A DNA stretch of 14,654 nucleotides from Kiritimatiellia bacterium. GTDB taxonomy: Bacteria; Verrucomicrobiota; Kiritimatiellia; SLAD01. The notes under the pieces are model-generated. The model searched no databases, was not told the origin of the DNA, and saw nothing but the letters and a program-made list of their open reading frames with translations. Position 1 is the stretch's first letter. Each line of letters opens with the position of its first letter. Shown piece by piece: positions 7,449 to 14,654 of the stretch. The translations under genes were made by a program, and so were the position numbers. The stretch is taken from contig SLLF01000147.1 in the NCBI GenBank assembly GCA_007134175.1, positions 1-14,654 of the forward strand, given 5' to 3'.

Positions 7449-8735
7449 ATGAAAGGTGTACTTATTTATATTGCGACGACCTGCCTGGTGTGGGGTGGCG
7501 CATGGCGGGCGCGGGCTGCCGAGTGGACGGTTGACACGTGGATCGAGGAAGTGGCGAACCGTATGGTCGCGCTCGAGAGGATTGAGCAAACGGCGACCTT
7601 GACGATAACCGTAACAACGGCTGATCGCGAAGATGAAACGATACAGGAGCGCTTGTTCCGTTACCAGCGGCCGGACCGGGTAAAACTGGTTGCCGAAATG
7701 AGTTCGCTTGCGGCCGATGGTCAGACGTTGACGGTGGCCTTTCCCGCGCTGGGGTATTTCATGACCTTTCCCATGGAGGATGGGTTGGCGGCCGCTTGGG
7801 AGGAACACTCTCCCTACCTGGGCGCGATGATGTTTCCTGACATTGCCGCATTGTTGGCGACTGATCCGGCGGCCCATTTGCGGGCGCTACTGGCTGGCAT
7901 GGAGCGGGAAGGACTAGCGATCGAGTTGCATGGCGCGGTCGAACACAACGGTCGCGATTGCTGGCACTTGCGACTCGTAGATGCGTCGCCTGGAGGGTTG
8001 TTGGCGGATGGGATGGATGTGTGGGTTGATCAGGCTACGGGCCTGATCGCGGCGCTTTCCGCCGAGGTGGATATGGCGGCGGGTTGGGATGGCGACCAGC
8101 CCATGCCGCGTGGAATGCCGGTGGCCTATTCGGTGCACTATGCCGCGCGCGTGCGTGGTGGCGGGTCCACGGTGACCGATGATCGGTTTGCGCTGGATGT
8201 GACCGGCTTGGTTGAGGTGGCCGATTTCGAGGCGCTGGCCGATGCCATGCAAACCGCAGAACCGCCCGACCCACAAGTCGTGGTGGGGCAACCGGCGCCG
8301 GACTTTAGCTTACCACTGCTGGATGGTAGCACCTTTCACCTCGCCGAACATCGAGGGTGGGTCGTTCTGGTAGACTTTTGGGCCACGTGGTGTCCGCCCT
8401 GTGTCGAATCGCTGCCGTATCTACAGTCGCTTTACAGTGGAATGGACACGGATCAAGTGGTCTTTATTGGCGTGAGTCTGGACCAGGAAGCGCAAGTCGA
8501 CCGGGTGCGGGCAATGTTGGATCTGTTCGACATTGGCTATAAAGTCGGGATCAACGCGGCTGGGGATATCGCGACGGCTTACGGCGTGCACAGCATCCCG
8601 CATCTGTTCGTGATCGATGGTGAAGGAATTGTTCGCCACCAGAAGGTCGGGTTTTCAGTGGAACGGATGAAAGAAGTGGCGGCGGCCCTCGAAAAGTGGT
8701 CGGCGGTGGAAGGGAAAAGCAACCCACATGAGTAA
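7449..8735 (+). CDS. Exported LolA/DUF2092-like and TlpA/ResA-like thioredoxin fusion protein
   Basis: This 428-residue protein is predicted to act outside the cytoplasmic membrane. Residues 1-24 form a signal peptide (MKGVLIYIATTCLVWGG, cleavage near ARAA); no lipobox cysteine is present. Residues about 27-260 resemble the LolA/DUF2092 fold (WIEEVANRMVALERIEQTAT, later FRYQRPDRVKL), a lipid- or lipoprotein-binding beta-sheet family; this match is by pattern only. Residues about 280-420 are a TlpA/ResA-type thioredoxin domain with GQPAPDFSLPLLDG, active site WCPPC (C315, C318) and cis-proline P384 (SIPHLFVID). It probably reduces or oxidises thiols in exported proteins. The ATG at 7449 fits the signal peptide, although GGGAG is 14 nt upstream; earlier in-frame ATGs have no ribosome site and would bury the signal peptide. 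The 3' end overlaps the phosphatase gene by 8 nt. Confidence 0.88.
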   Translation: MKGVLIYIATTCLVWGGAWRARAAEWTVDTWIEEVANRMVALERIEQTATLTITVTTADREDETIQERLFRYQRPDRVKLVAEMSSLAADGQTLTVAFPALGYFMTFPMEDGLAAAWEEHSPYLGAMMFPDIAALLATDPAAHLRALLAGMEREGLAIELHGAVEHNGRDCWHLRLVDASPGGLLADGMDVWVDQATGLIAALSAEVDMAAGWDGDQPMPRGMPVAYSVHYAARVRGGGSTVTDDRFALDVTGLVEVADFEALADAMQTAEPPDPQVVVGQPAPDFSLPLLDGSTFHLAEHRGWVVLVDFWATWCPPCVESLPYLQSLYSGMDTDQVVFIGVSLDQEAQVDRVRAMLDLFDIGYKVGINAAGDIATAYGVHSIPHLFVIDGEGIVRHQKVGFSVERMKEVAAALEKWSAVEGKSNPHE

Positions 8736-9228
8736 TGCGAAAGAAATTTTGGTGGTCTGCACCGGCAATATTTGTCGTAGTCCAATGGCCGAGTATGTGC
8801 TTCGTCATCAACTGCCGGCCGACGGCAGTTGGGCGGTTTCTTCGGCGGGGGTTTTTGCCGCGGACGGCATGCCGGCGAGTGCGTCGGCACTGGAGGTGCT
8901 GGCGGAATGGGGTATTGACGGGACCGCGCATCGCAGTAGGATGCTGACTGACGAGCGGCTGGCCGCGGCAGATTATGTGCTGGTGATGACGCACGCGCAT
9001 CGCGAAGCGATTCTATCCCAGTGGCCAACGGAGGCGGATAAAGTGTTCCTGCTGGGCGAATTCGGCCGGGGGTCATATCCGCAGGAAATAGCAGATCCGA
9101 TAGGGCAGTCGACGGCAACCTATCGCCGGGTGGGGGGGCAATTGCGCGATGCCGTGGCGGATTTTATCTTGTACTTGGTGGGAAAAGGGGAATTAACGTC
9201 CCGCAATGGGGGGAATAAGGAAGCATGA
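8728..9228 (+). CDS. Low-molecular-weight protein tyrosine phosphatase
   Basis: This 166-residue cytoplasmic phosphatase has the P-loop CTGNICRS (nucleophile C11, R17) and the general acid D123 in ADPIGQS. It hydrolyses phosphotyrosine through a cysteinyl-phosphate intermediate. The neighbourhood resembles Bacillus ywlE-rpiB-glyA, where YwlE removes phosphate from arginine. YwlE has threonine at the P-loop position that is I15 here. From the published YwlE work as I recall it, threonine favours phosphoarginine and isoleucine favours phosphotyrosine, so tyrosine specificity is likelier. The ATG overlaps the end of the thioredoxin gene by 8 nt, and the TGA overlaps the next ATG by 4 nt, which implies coupled translation. 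The C-terminal 15 residues ([13 protein letters not shown]) are an unstructured tail beyond the usual domain. Confidence 0.93.
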   Translation: MSNAKEILVVCTGNICRSPMAEYVLRHQLPADGSWAVSSAGVFAADGMPASASALEVLAEWGIDGTAHRSRMLTDERLAAADYVLVMTHAHREAILSQWPTEADKVFLLGEFGRGSYPQEIADPIGQSTATYRRVGGQLRDAVADFILYLVGKGELTSRNGGNKEA

Positions 9229-10904
9229 AAATAGCGTTAGGCGCCGATCATGGCGGTTATGAAATCAAGCAAACGATCAAGACACATTTGCTGGATCTGG
9301 GTATGGTGGTTGACGATGTCGGCACCGACAGTACGGAATCGGTCGATTATCCCGATTACGCGACGCAAGTGGCGCGCATGGTTTCGGAGGGGGATGTCGA
9401 CCGGGGCGTGATCGTTTGCACGTCCGGTATCGGCGTCTCGATTATGGCCAATCGCTTTCCGCGGGTCCGGGCGGGGCTTTGCCAGTCGGTGCCTATGGCC
9501 AAGATGGCCCGTACCCATAACAACGTCAACGTCCTGGCCTTGGGTGGATCGCTGGTTGACGCGGATGAGGCGAAGGCCATCACCGATGCCTGGCTGAACA
9601 CGGCGTTCGAGGGGGGGCGCCATGAGCGGCGCCTGAACAAGATTCAGCACTATTCCGCCCTGATCGACGATCCCGTGGTGTTGCATGATACCGACCCGGA
9701 AATCTACGCGGCACTGCGTGCTGAAGCCCGCCGGTTGCGTGAGAACATCGAGCTTATCGCGTCGGAAAATTATGCCAGCCGGGCGGTGCGTGAGGCGCAA
9801 GGGTCGGTCATGACCAACAAGTATGCCGAAGGGTATCCCGGCAAACGGTGGTACCACGGTTGCGATTTTGTGGATGACGCGGAGCGACTGGCGATTGACC
9901 GTGCCAAGCAGTTGTTTGGTGCGGAACATGCCAATGTCCAGCCGCACAGCGGTAGCGGCGCCAATATGGCGGTCTATTTCTCCGTGCTGGATCCGGGCGA
10001 TACCATCTTGGCCATGAGCCTGGCGCATGGGGGGCATTTGACTCACGGGCACAAGGTCAACTTTTCCGGGCGTTTCTTCAACGTGGTCCAGTACGGCGTT
10101 GATCGCGAGACGGAACGAATCGACTACGATGAAGTGGAGCGATTGGCGGATGAACACAAACCCAAGCTGATCTGCTGCGGGGCCAGCGCGTATTCCCGCA
10201 TCATTGATTTCAAGCGCCTACGGAAGATTGCCGATGGGGTGGGGGCCTATCTAATGGCGGATATGGCACACATCGCCGGCTTGGTGGCTGGTGGCTGTCA
10301 TCCTAACCCGGTGCCCTACTGCGAGTTTGTTACCACGACCACGCACAAGACATTGCGCGGGCCGCGCGGGGGACTGGTCCTCTGCCAGGAGCGGTTCGCC
10401 GCCGATATCGACCGGCAAGTTTTCCCGGGCATCCAGGGGGGGCCGCTGATGCATATCATTGCAGCCAAGGCGGTTTGCTTTCATGAAGCCCTGCAACCGG
10501 AGTTCAAGGCCTACGCGCAGCAGGTGGTGCAGAATGCCCAGACGCTGGCCGCCCAATTGGAAAAGCGCGGTGTGCGCATCGTTTCCGGTGGTACCGATAA
10601 CCACGTCATGCTCGTGGACCTGACCGCGTTGGACGTGACGGGCAAGGACGCGGCGGCGGCGTTGGACGCCGCTCGGATCACCGTGAACAAGAATGCTATC
10701 CCGTTCGATAGCCGCAGCCCGTTCGTCACCTCCGGTGTTCGCTTGGGCACGCCGGCGGTAACCACCCGCGGCATGGCCGAGGCGGAGATGGAGACCATTG
10801 CCGCCTTTATCGAGCAGGTACTGGTGAAGCCGGACGATAAGAAGCTGCTGAAGCGGGTAGGCGGGCAGGTCGCGGAGTTTACCGCACCGTTTCCCGTGCC
10901 GTAA
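9225..10904 (+). CDS. Fused ribose-5-phosphate isomerase B and serine hydroxymethyltransferase
   Basis: One 559-residue frame carries two complete enzymes. Residues 1-145 are RpiB, interconverting ribulose-5-P and ribose-5-P. Visible residues are D8-H9 (GADHGG), Y42-P-D-Y, C65 in CTSGIG, H98 in THNNVNVL, and R132 and R136 in GGRHERR. Residues about 150-559 are GlyA, converting serine plus tetrahydrofolate to glycine plus 5,10-methylene-THF. It has [11 protein letters not shown] (173-183), [10 protein letters not shown], the PLP lysine K375 in [10 protein letters not shown], and R506 in SGVRLGTPA. The junction is only a few residues long, with no internal ATG or ribosome site near it. The GlyA half, about 410 residues, is full length. 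The start overlaps the phosphatase stop (ATGA) and AAGGA lies just upstream. Both activities feed nucleotide synthesis, and both look catalytically intact. rpiB and glyA are neighbours in Firmicutes, which makes fusion of adjacent genes plausible. Confidence 0.95.
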   Translation: MKIALGADHGGYEIKQTIKTHLLDLGMVVDDVGTDSTESVDYPDYATQVARMVSEGDVDRGVIVCTSGIGVSIMANRFPRVRAGLCQSVPMAKMARTHNNVNVLALGGSLVDADEAKAITDAWLNTAFEGGRHERRLNKIQHYSALIDDPVVLHDTDPEIYAALRAEARRLRENIELIASENYASRAVREAQGSVMTNKYAEGYPGKRWYHGCDFVDDAERLAIDRAKQLFGAEHANVQPHSGSGANMAVYFSVLDPGDTILAMSLAHGGHLTHGHKVNFSGRFFNVVQYGVDRETERIDYDEVERLADEHKPKLICCGASAYSRIIDFKRLRKIADGVGAYLMADMAHIAGLVAGGCHPNPVPYCEFVTTTTHKTLRGPRGGLVLCQERFAADIDRQVFPGIQGGPLMHIIAAKAVCFHEALQPEFKAYAQQVVQNAQTLAAQLEKRGVRIVSGGTDNHVMLVDLTALDVTGKDAAAALDAARITVNKNAIPFDSRSPFVTSGVRLGTPAVTTRGMAEAEMETIAAFIEQVLVKPDDKKLLKRVGGQVAEFTAPFPVP

Positions 10905-10921
10905 AGCTGGCTTGCAATGCC

Positions 10922-11731
10922 ATGAAAACAATTTCAACCAGCCGTAACGGGCACTGGAACGAGTGGGTCGATTCATTCTGTAACCATCTCGAATTCCTGC
11001 AGGAATCGGGTCAGCGCCATATCGCGGTGGATCGGGGCGACGTGGTCGCCTTGCGGACCACACCGTCTGCCGGTCGGCCTGCGGGGGAAGCGGCCGTAGC
11101 GGGATCAACCGCCGAGGAGGCGGCACGGCCGTCGGCCACCCCACCGGTACCCGCGCCGGGGAAATCCCTTCCGGCGCTGGAGGGGATTGCAGTGCGCATA
11201 GCCGGATGCCGGTTGTGCGGGTTGTGCGAAACCCGGACCCGAACGGTGCCGGGGCAAGGGAACACGCGCCCCGAATTGATTTTTATAGGGGAAGGTCCAG
11301 GCGCCGATGAGGACCAGCAGGGGTTGGCATTTGTCGGGCGGGCTGGGCAGTTGCTGACCAAAATCATAAGCGCCATGGGCTTGACACGGGATGAGGTCTG
11401 GATCGGGAATATTGTCAAATGCCGGCCGCCCAATAATCGCGTGCCGAGCGCTGACGAAATGGCCGCCTGCCTACCTTACCTGCGGGAGCAAATCGCCCTG
11501 CTGCGCCCGAAAGTGATGGTGTGTCTAGGCGCCACGGCGGTCAAAGGATTGTTCAATCCCACTGAGGGCATTACCAAATTGCGTGGCAAGTGGTTGTCGT
11601 TTGAGGGTATCGACACCATGCCGACCTATCATCCGGCCTATTTACTGCGGAACCCCCCGGCCAAACGGGATGTATGGGAAGACATGAAAGCCGTGTTGGA
11701 GCGTTTGGGCCGGATCCCGCCGCCGCGTTAA
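10922..11731 (+). CDS. Family-4 (Fe-S) uracil-DNA glycosylase
   Basis: This 269-residue enzyme removes uracil from DNA to start base excision repair. It is a family-4 glycosylase with a [4Fe-4S] cluster. C96 and C99 (CRLCGLC), C167 (NIVKCRPPNNR) and C183 have the spacing seen in Thermus UDG; C102 is an extra cysteine. Motif A is GEGPGADEDQQGLAFVGRAG (123-142), and the C-terminal motif is TYHPAYLLRN (235-244). Residues 1-45 form a small N-terminal helical segment, joined to the catalytic core by an Ala/Pro/Gly-rich linker (about 48-82). The bare enzyme in other phyla is about 200 residues, so this is an extended form. It starts 17 nt after glyA with no strong ribosome site, so coupling to glyA is likely. 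Methylene-THF from GlyA supplies thymidylate synthesis, which limits uracil misincorporation; this link is inference. Confidence 0.94.
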   Translation: MKTISTSRNGHWNEWVDSFCNHLEFLQESGQRHIAVDRGDVVALRTTPSAGRPAGEAAVAGSTAEEAARPSATPPVPAPGKSLPALEGIAVRIAGCRLCGLCETRTRTVPGQGNTRPELIFIGEGPGADEDQQGLAFVGRAGQLLTKIISAMGLTRDEVWIGNIVKCRPPNNRVPSADEMAACLPYLREQIALLRPKVMVCLGATAVKGLFNPTEGITKLRGKWLSFEGIDTMPTYHPAYLLRNPPAKRDVWEDMKAVLERLGRIPPPR

Positions 11732-11773
11732 CCCAATCCTGGTTTCCATCCGTCCGCAGCGCTTTTCCGGGGC

Positions 11774-11801
11774 TTGACAATTAGGTGGAATGGGCTAGGA
11801 T
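11774..11801 (+). promoter_or_regulatory. Sigma-70 promoter upstream of tRNA-Ala
   Basis: A perfect -35 box TTGACA (11774-11779) is separated by 16 nt from TAGGAT (11796-11801). Transcription would start near 11808, about 16 nt before the tRNA. It lies 42 nt after the glycosylase stop. Because no terminator follows the tRNA, it may also drive proS. Confidence 0.75.
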
Positions 11802-11823
11802 GCCGATCCTTTCTTTAGCCGTT

Positions 11824-11899
<76 letters not shown>

Positions 11900-11945
11900 G
11901 CATCCGATCACAGCCCGGTGTGGAGCCGAGGCGGGAGGAACGTCA

Positions 11946-13658
11946 ATGATACGCTGGACCGAACAATGCATACCTACCCTGCGCAATGCACCTCAGGACG
12001 CCGAAATCGCCAGTCACCGCTGGATGTTGCGGGCGGGCCTGATCCGGAAGCTGGCGGGTGGTCTCTACACGTTCTTGCCGCTGGGCCTGCGGGCGCTGCG
12101 CAAGGTGGAGCGGATTGTCCGTGAGGAAATGGATCGTGCCGGCGCACTGGAACTGCTGATGCCGGCGCTGCATCCCCGTGATATATGGGAACGTACCGGA
12201 CGCTACGAGGTGTTGCAGGAGGTGATGTTCAAGATTCACGACCGGCAGGACCGCGAGCTGGTGCTCGGCCCGACCCACGAGGAGATCATTACGGATCTCG
12301 TGGCCAACGAAATCCAATCGTACCGCCAACTGCCCCGGAATTTCTACCAGATCCAAACCAAATTCCGCGATGAGATCCGGCCCCGCTTCGGCCTGATGCG
12401 CGCCAAGGAATTCATCATGAAGGACGCCTACAGCTTCGATGTGGACGATGCCGGTGCCACTGCCAGTTACCGCAAGATGTACGAGGCGTATCGCAGGATC
12501 TTCGAGCGGTGCGGCCTGCGCACCCGGATCGTCGAGGCGGACACCGGAGCCATGGGTGGGCAATCCTCCCATGAGTTCATGGTGCTGGCCGAAGCCGGCG
12601 AGGACGGGTTGGTGGAATGCAGCGCCTGTGAGTACGGGGCCAATCTGGAGCGGGCGGAAATAGGGGATCAACCGCCCCGCGTTTTCGCGGAAGCCGACAA
12701 ACCGGCGCAAGCTGTTCCGACGCCCGGTCGACGGACGATCGTGGAGGTGGCCGCATTCCTCGAGGTCGCACCGGAACAGATGATCAAGACACTGATCTAC
12801 CAAGTTGACGATCAACCCGTCGCGGTGCTGGTGCCGGGGGATCGTGAGGTGAATGAGGTCAAGTTGGCACACGCACTGGCAGGCGTCACCCCGGTACTTG
12901 CCAACGACGCCCAAGTGGAAGCGGTGACCGGCGCGCCGCCCGGTTTTGCCGGTCCTTGCGGACTGGAAAACGTGCGGTTACTGGCCGATGAGCGGTTACA
13001 CGGCTTGCGCGGTGGAGTGACGGGAGCCAACCAAGTGGATACCCATTTGGTTCACGTGGATCTGGAGCGCGACGCAGCCCCCTTGCACTATGTCGATCTT
13101 GTGACGGCTCAAGCCGGGGATCCCTGCCCTCGCTGTGGTGCGCCGCTGCAGGCCAAACGCGGGATCGAAGTGGGCCATGTCTTCAAACTCGGCACCAAGT
13201 ACAGTGAGAAACTGGGTGCCCTTTATCTGGACGAGTCCGGGCAGCAACACCCTTGCATCATGGGTTGCTACGGCATTGGCGTCACGCGAACGCTCCAATC
13301 GATTATCGAGCAGCACCACGACGCGGACGGCATCCTATGGCCCGTGGGCGTGGCGCCTTACACCGTCGAAGTCCTGATAATCAACCATGCACATGCCCCG
13401 GCCGTCGCGGCAGGCGAACAACTGGCGCGCGTGTTGACCGAAGCCGGCCTGGAGGTGTTGCTGGACGACCGGGATGAGCGGCCCGGCGTGAAATTCAAGG
13501 ATGCCGATCTGATTGGACTGCCGGTACGGATCGGTATTGGCGAAAAATCCCTGGCGCGCGGCATGGTGGAAATGAAGCGCCGGACGGACGGCGAGGTGAC
13601 GGAATGTCCACCACAAGATGTGCTGAAAACACTTGCCGCTTGGGGCATCGCCCCATAG
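11946..13658 (+). CDS. proS: Prolyl-tRNA synthetase, bacterial type with editing domain
   Basis: ProRS charges tRNA-Pro with proline. The 570-residue length matches the bacterial (E. coli-like) type. Class II motif 1 lies at about 38-74 (GGLYTFLPLGLRALRKVE). Motif 2 is at about 137-165 (QTKFRDEIRPRFGLMR, then EFIMKDAYSFD). Motif 3 is at about 439-456 (MGCYGIGVTRTL). The insertion editing domain at about 230-395 hydrolyses Ala-tRNA-Pro; K281 in MIKTLIYQV aligns with the known editing lysine of E. coli. Cysteine pairs C225/C228 and C394/C397 flank the insertion. The anticodon-binding domain occupies about 470-570. GGGAGGAA lies 6 nt before the ATG. The gene begins 46 nt after tRNA-Ala with no terminator or separate promoter seen, so it may be co-transcribed with and processed from the tRNA. 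Confidence 0.97.
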   Translation: MIRWTEQCIPTLRNAPQDAEIASHRWMLRAGLIRKLAGGLYTFLPLGLRALRKVERIVREEMDRAGALELLMPALHPRDIWERTGRYEVLQEVMFKIHDRQDRELVLGPTHEEIITDLVANEIQSYRQLPRNFYQIQTKFRDEIRPRFGLMRAKEFIMKDAYSFDVDDAGATASYRKMYEAYRRIFERCGLRTRIVEADTGAMGGQSSHEFMVLAEAGEDGLVECSACEYGANLERAEIGDQPPRVFAEADKPAQAVPTPGRRTIVEVAAFLEVAPEQMIKTLIYQVDDQPVAVLVPGDREVNEVKLAHALAGVTPVLANDAQVEAVTGAPPGFAGPCGLENVRLLADERLHGLRGGVTGANQVDTHLVHVDLERDAAPLHYVDLVTAQAGDPCPRCGAPLQAKRGIEVGHVFKLGTKYSEKLGALYLDESGQQHPCIMGCYGIGVTRTLQSIIEQHHDADGILWPVGVAPYTVEVLIINHAHAPAVAAGEQLARVLTEAGLEVLLDDRDERPGVKFKDADLIGLPVRIGIGEKSLARGMVEMKRRTDGEVTECPPQDVLKTLAAWGIAP

Positions 13659-13684
13659 AGTGCCGCGTAGGTTAGCGAGGATCC

Positions 13685-14269
13685 ATGATGGCACGACGAT
13701 ACGAAGTTGAAGGAACGAAATCCTACTTGATTGCGGCCTGGGTATTGGCGGCACTTTCGCTGTGGCATATTATAGACGGCTGGGTGCCACAGGCCCGCTG
13801 GCGTGGACGGGAGGCCTCGGCCATCGTGACGCTGGATGAAGGATCCCTGCTGGTGCAGGCGGTGCGGGTGGGCACTAATTTAAACGGGACCGTGGTCCGT
13901 GTAATGGCCACGTCCGAAATGTTGGTGCCTGATGACGCGTCTGTTCAGGTCGAAAAACAGGACGGACGGCTTGATATCTGGTTTCAGCCAGGACAAGCCA
14001 CGATGGCCGACCTGCTGGCAGTGGTCGATGCACTGGAGCCTTTGACGGCTAGGCCTTTGGATGATGAGTTCCCGGTTGACCGCGTATTATCGGGCCCGGC
14101 TCGGTTGGAGGTGGAACTGGTACACGGCCGCGAGGGGAAATATCCCGATTTTCCCGAGTCTTGGTACGATTTCCGGCTGCACGAGTTTTACGCCTATAAT
14201 CGCTACACAGGGGTCTTGATGGCGATTGCAGCCATCGTGTGCGCCTATATTCATCGGGTAGTGAAATAG
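13685..14269 (+). CDS. Two-helix membrane protein of unknown function
   Basis: I do not recognise this 194-residue protein. A hydrophobic helix at about 14-33 (YLIAAWVLAALSLWHIIDGW) and another at about 173-191 (YTGVLMAIAAIVCAYIHRVV) bracket a soluble domain of about 135 residues. If the charged N-terminus (MMARRYEVEGTK) is cytoplasmic, that domain faces the periplasm. The domain is acidic and has no cysteines, so it is probably neither disulfide-bonded nor metal-binding through cysteine. A WYDFRLHEFYAYNRYTG segment just before the second helix is rich in aromatic residues, as at a membrane interface. GAGG lies 4 nt before the first ATG and 7 nt before the second, in-frame ATG at 13688, so the true start may be one codon later. 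It follows proS by 26 nt and is probably co-transcribed. The coding call is supported by the ribosome site, helices and GC-rich codon use typical of its neighbours. Confidence 0.8.
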   Translation: MMARRYEVEGTKSYLIAAWVLAALSLWHIIDGWVPQARWRGREASAIVTLDEGSLLVQAVRVGTNLNGTVVRVMATSEMLVPDDASVQVEKQDGRLDIWFQPGQATMADLLAVVDALEPLTARPLDDEFPVDRVLSGPARLEVELVHGREGKYPDFPESWYDFRLHEFYAYNRYTGVLMAIAAIVCAYIHRVVK

Positions 14270-14417
14270 GCGTCGGAGTTTACAGGTTTCAGATTTCGGG
14301 TGTCAGCCTGTGAGCGGGGCTCATGTTATTCGAGGCGGGTGAGAAGTTCAATGGGCTGCGGTTTTGGATTTCAGCGGGGCCGCTGGGCCTTACTTGGATT
14401 TTTCAGGCATGATAGAA

Positions 14418-14473
14418 CGGACGACGCTTACGGTGGACGAACGGCCCGCACCGTCGTCCGTAAGCGTCCACCG
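14418..14473. repeat. Large imperfect inverted repeat (hairpin)
   Basis: Arms at 14418-14439 and 14452-14473 pair at 18 of 22 positions. The core is a perfect 10-bp match (ACGCTTACGG at 14424-14433 with its complement at 14458-14467), extended by one G:C pair. Two 2x2 internal mismatches and a 12-nt loop complete it. Neither strand has a T-run after it, so it is not a standard intrinsic terminator. It could be a palindromic intergenic repeat, an operator, or a structured RNA. Confidence 0.7.
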
Positions 14474-14518
14474 GATCTCCGTGTTCTCTCAGACAAGGAA
14501 CGCCTCGGAATAATGGCC

Positions 14519-14546
14519 TTGACGGTTTGCTTGCAGAGCCTATGAT
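14519..14546 (+). promoter_or_regulatory. Sigma-70 promoter for the HU/IHF-family gene
   Basis: TTGACG (14519-14524) is followed after 16 nt by TATGAT (14541-14546), each one mismatch from consensus. Transcription would begin near 14553, giving a leader of about 50 nt. The architecture (16-nt spacer) matches the tRNA-Ala promoter in this window. Confidence 0.7.
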
Positions 14547-14601
14547 CCACGGGAATCAGGTGGGGGCGATACTTTTAATCGAGACCGAAAGGTGGTTTAT
14601 A

Positions 14602-14654
14602 ATGACCAAACGCGAAATGGTGGTGCGTATTGCGGAAGAGACCGGGCTGATCCA
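14602..14654 (+). CDS. HU/IHF-family DNA-binding protein, N-terminal fragment cut by window edge
   Basis: Only the first 17 codons are present, reading MTKREMVVRIAEETGLI and then cut at the window end. This is the usual N-terminus of HU/IHF histone-like proteins, whose first helices begin with a (M)TK-D/R-x-hydrophobic pattern and an ETGL-type turn. Full members are about 90-105 residues, form dimers and bend DNA. AAAGGTGG (14588-14595) provides a ribosome site, and a good promoter lies about 50-80 nt upstream. Whether it is HU-like or IHF-like cannot be decided from this fragment. In PVC bacteria, genes starting this way are usually annotated as integration host factor. Confidence 0.82.
   Translation, partial: MTKREMVVRIAEETGLI

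Larger units (their letters stand above)
14270..14601. other. Non-coding gap upstream of the HU/IHF gene
   Basis: This 332-bp stretch holds no convincing gene. It contains a degenerate 7-nt tandem repeat (14283-14310), a small hairpin CAGCG/CGCTG (14372-14385) with TTTTT 14 nt later that could be a poor terminator for the upstream gene, a large imperfect hairpin (14418-14473), and a sigma-70 promoter (14519-14546). A GTG-initiated 81-codon frame from 14300 was judged spurious. Confidence 0.6.

Noticed and set aside
9640..9690. Possibility that RpiB and GlyA are separate genes with a missed boundary
   Set aside because: The frame is continuous with no stop; only GTG/TTG codons without a ribosome site lie near the junction.
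9237..11144. Two open frames of about 300 codons opposite the rpiB-glyA fusion and the start of the glycosylase gene
   Set aside because: Histidine/arginine-rich low-complexity translations typical of antisense frames; the sense genes are certain.
11943..12914. 323-codon open frame opposite proS
   Set aside because: Shadow of a clear ProRS gene; no motif or ribosome-site support.
14300..14545. 81-codon GTG-initiated frame in the gap before the HU/IHF gene
   Set aside because: It runs through the hairpin and ends inside the promoter, has no clear ribosome site, and resembles no family.

Overview
The window is GC-rich (about 60% by eye) bacterial chromosome packed with housekeeping genes. I see no insertion sequence, phage gene, CRISPR array or integrase. 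The left-hand genes run leftward and the right-hand genes run rightward from a divergent gap at about 7112-7448. Several traits fit the PVC superphylum (Verrucomicrobiota/Kiritimatiellota/Lentisphaerota): a large TMEM260/DUF2723-like membrane protein with C-terminal TPRs, a Deg protease with a plant-Deg-like C-terminus, a LolA-fold/thioredoxin fusion, and an HU/IHF gene beginning MTKREMVVRI. This assignment is an inference from gene content; no 16S rRNA is present.

Left half, minus strand, in order of transcription: rpmE (bL31), a strong hairpin, prfA (RF1), then a likely envelope/stress cluster with its own candidate promoter. That cluster is a tandem-domain universal stress protein, a 1044-residue membrane/TPR protein, and a secreted Deg/HtrA-type serine protease. 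prmC, the usual partner of prfA, is not in the window.

Middle, plus strand: a tight four-gene run. It holds an exported LolA-like/TlpA-like thioredoxin protein, a low-molecular-weight protein tyrosine phosphatase (8-nt overlap), a single ORF fusing ribose-5-phosphate isomerase B to serine hydroxymethyltransferase (4-nt ATGA overlap), and a family-4 Fe-S uracil-DNA glycosylase (17-nt gap). The phosphatase-rpiB-glyA order recalls the Firmicute ywlE-rpiB-glyA neighbourhood. The fusion and the glycosylase share a theme of nucleotide and one-carbon supply and uracil repair.

Right part, plus strand: a near-consensus sigma-70 promoter, tRNA-Ala(GGC) with the G3:U70 identity pair and encoded CCA, proS (full-length bacterial ProRS with editing domain), a two-helix membrane protein of unknown function, a 332-bp non-coding gap with a large imperfect hairpin and a second good sigma-70 promoter, and the first 17 codons of an HU/IHF-family gene cut by the window edge.

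No clearly new defence or mobile system is visible. The most unusual items are the RpiB-GlyA fusion, the stress/membrane-TPR/protease cluster, the LolA-like/thioredoxin fusion, and the hairpin before the HU/IHF gene.
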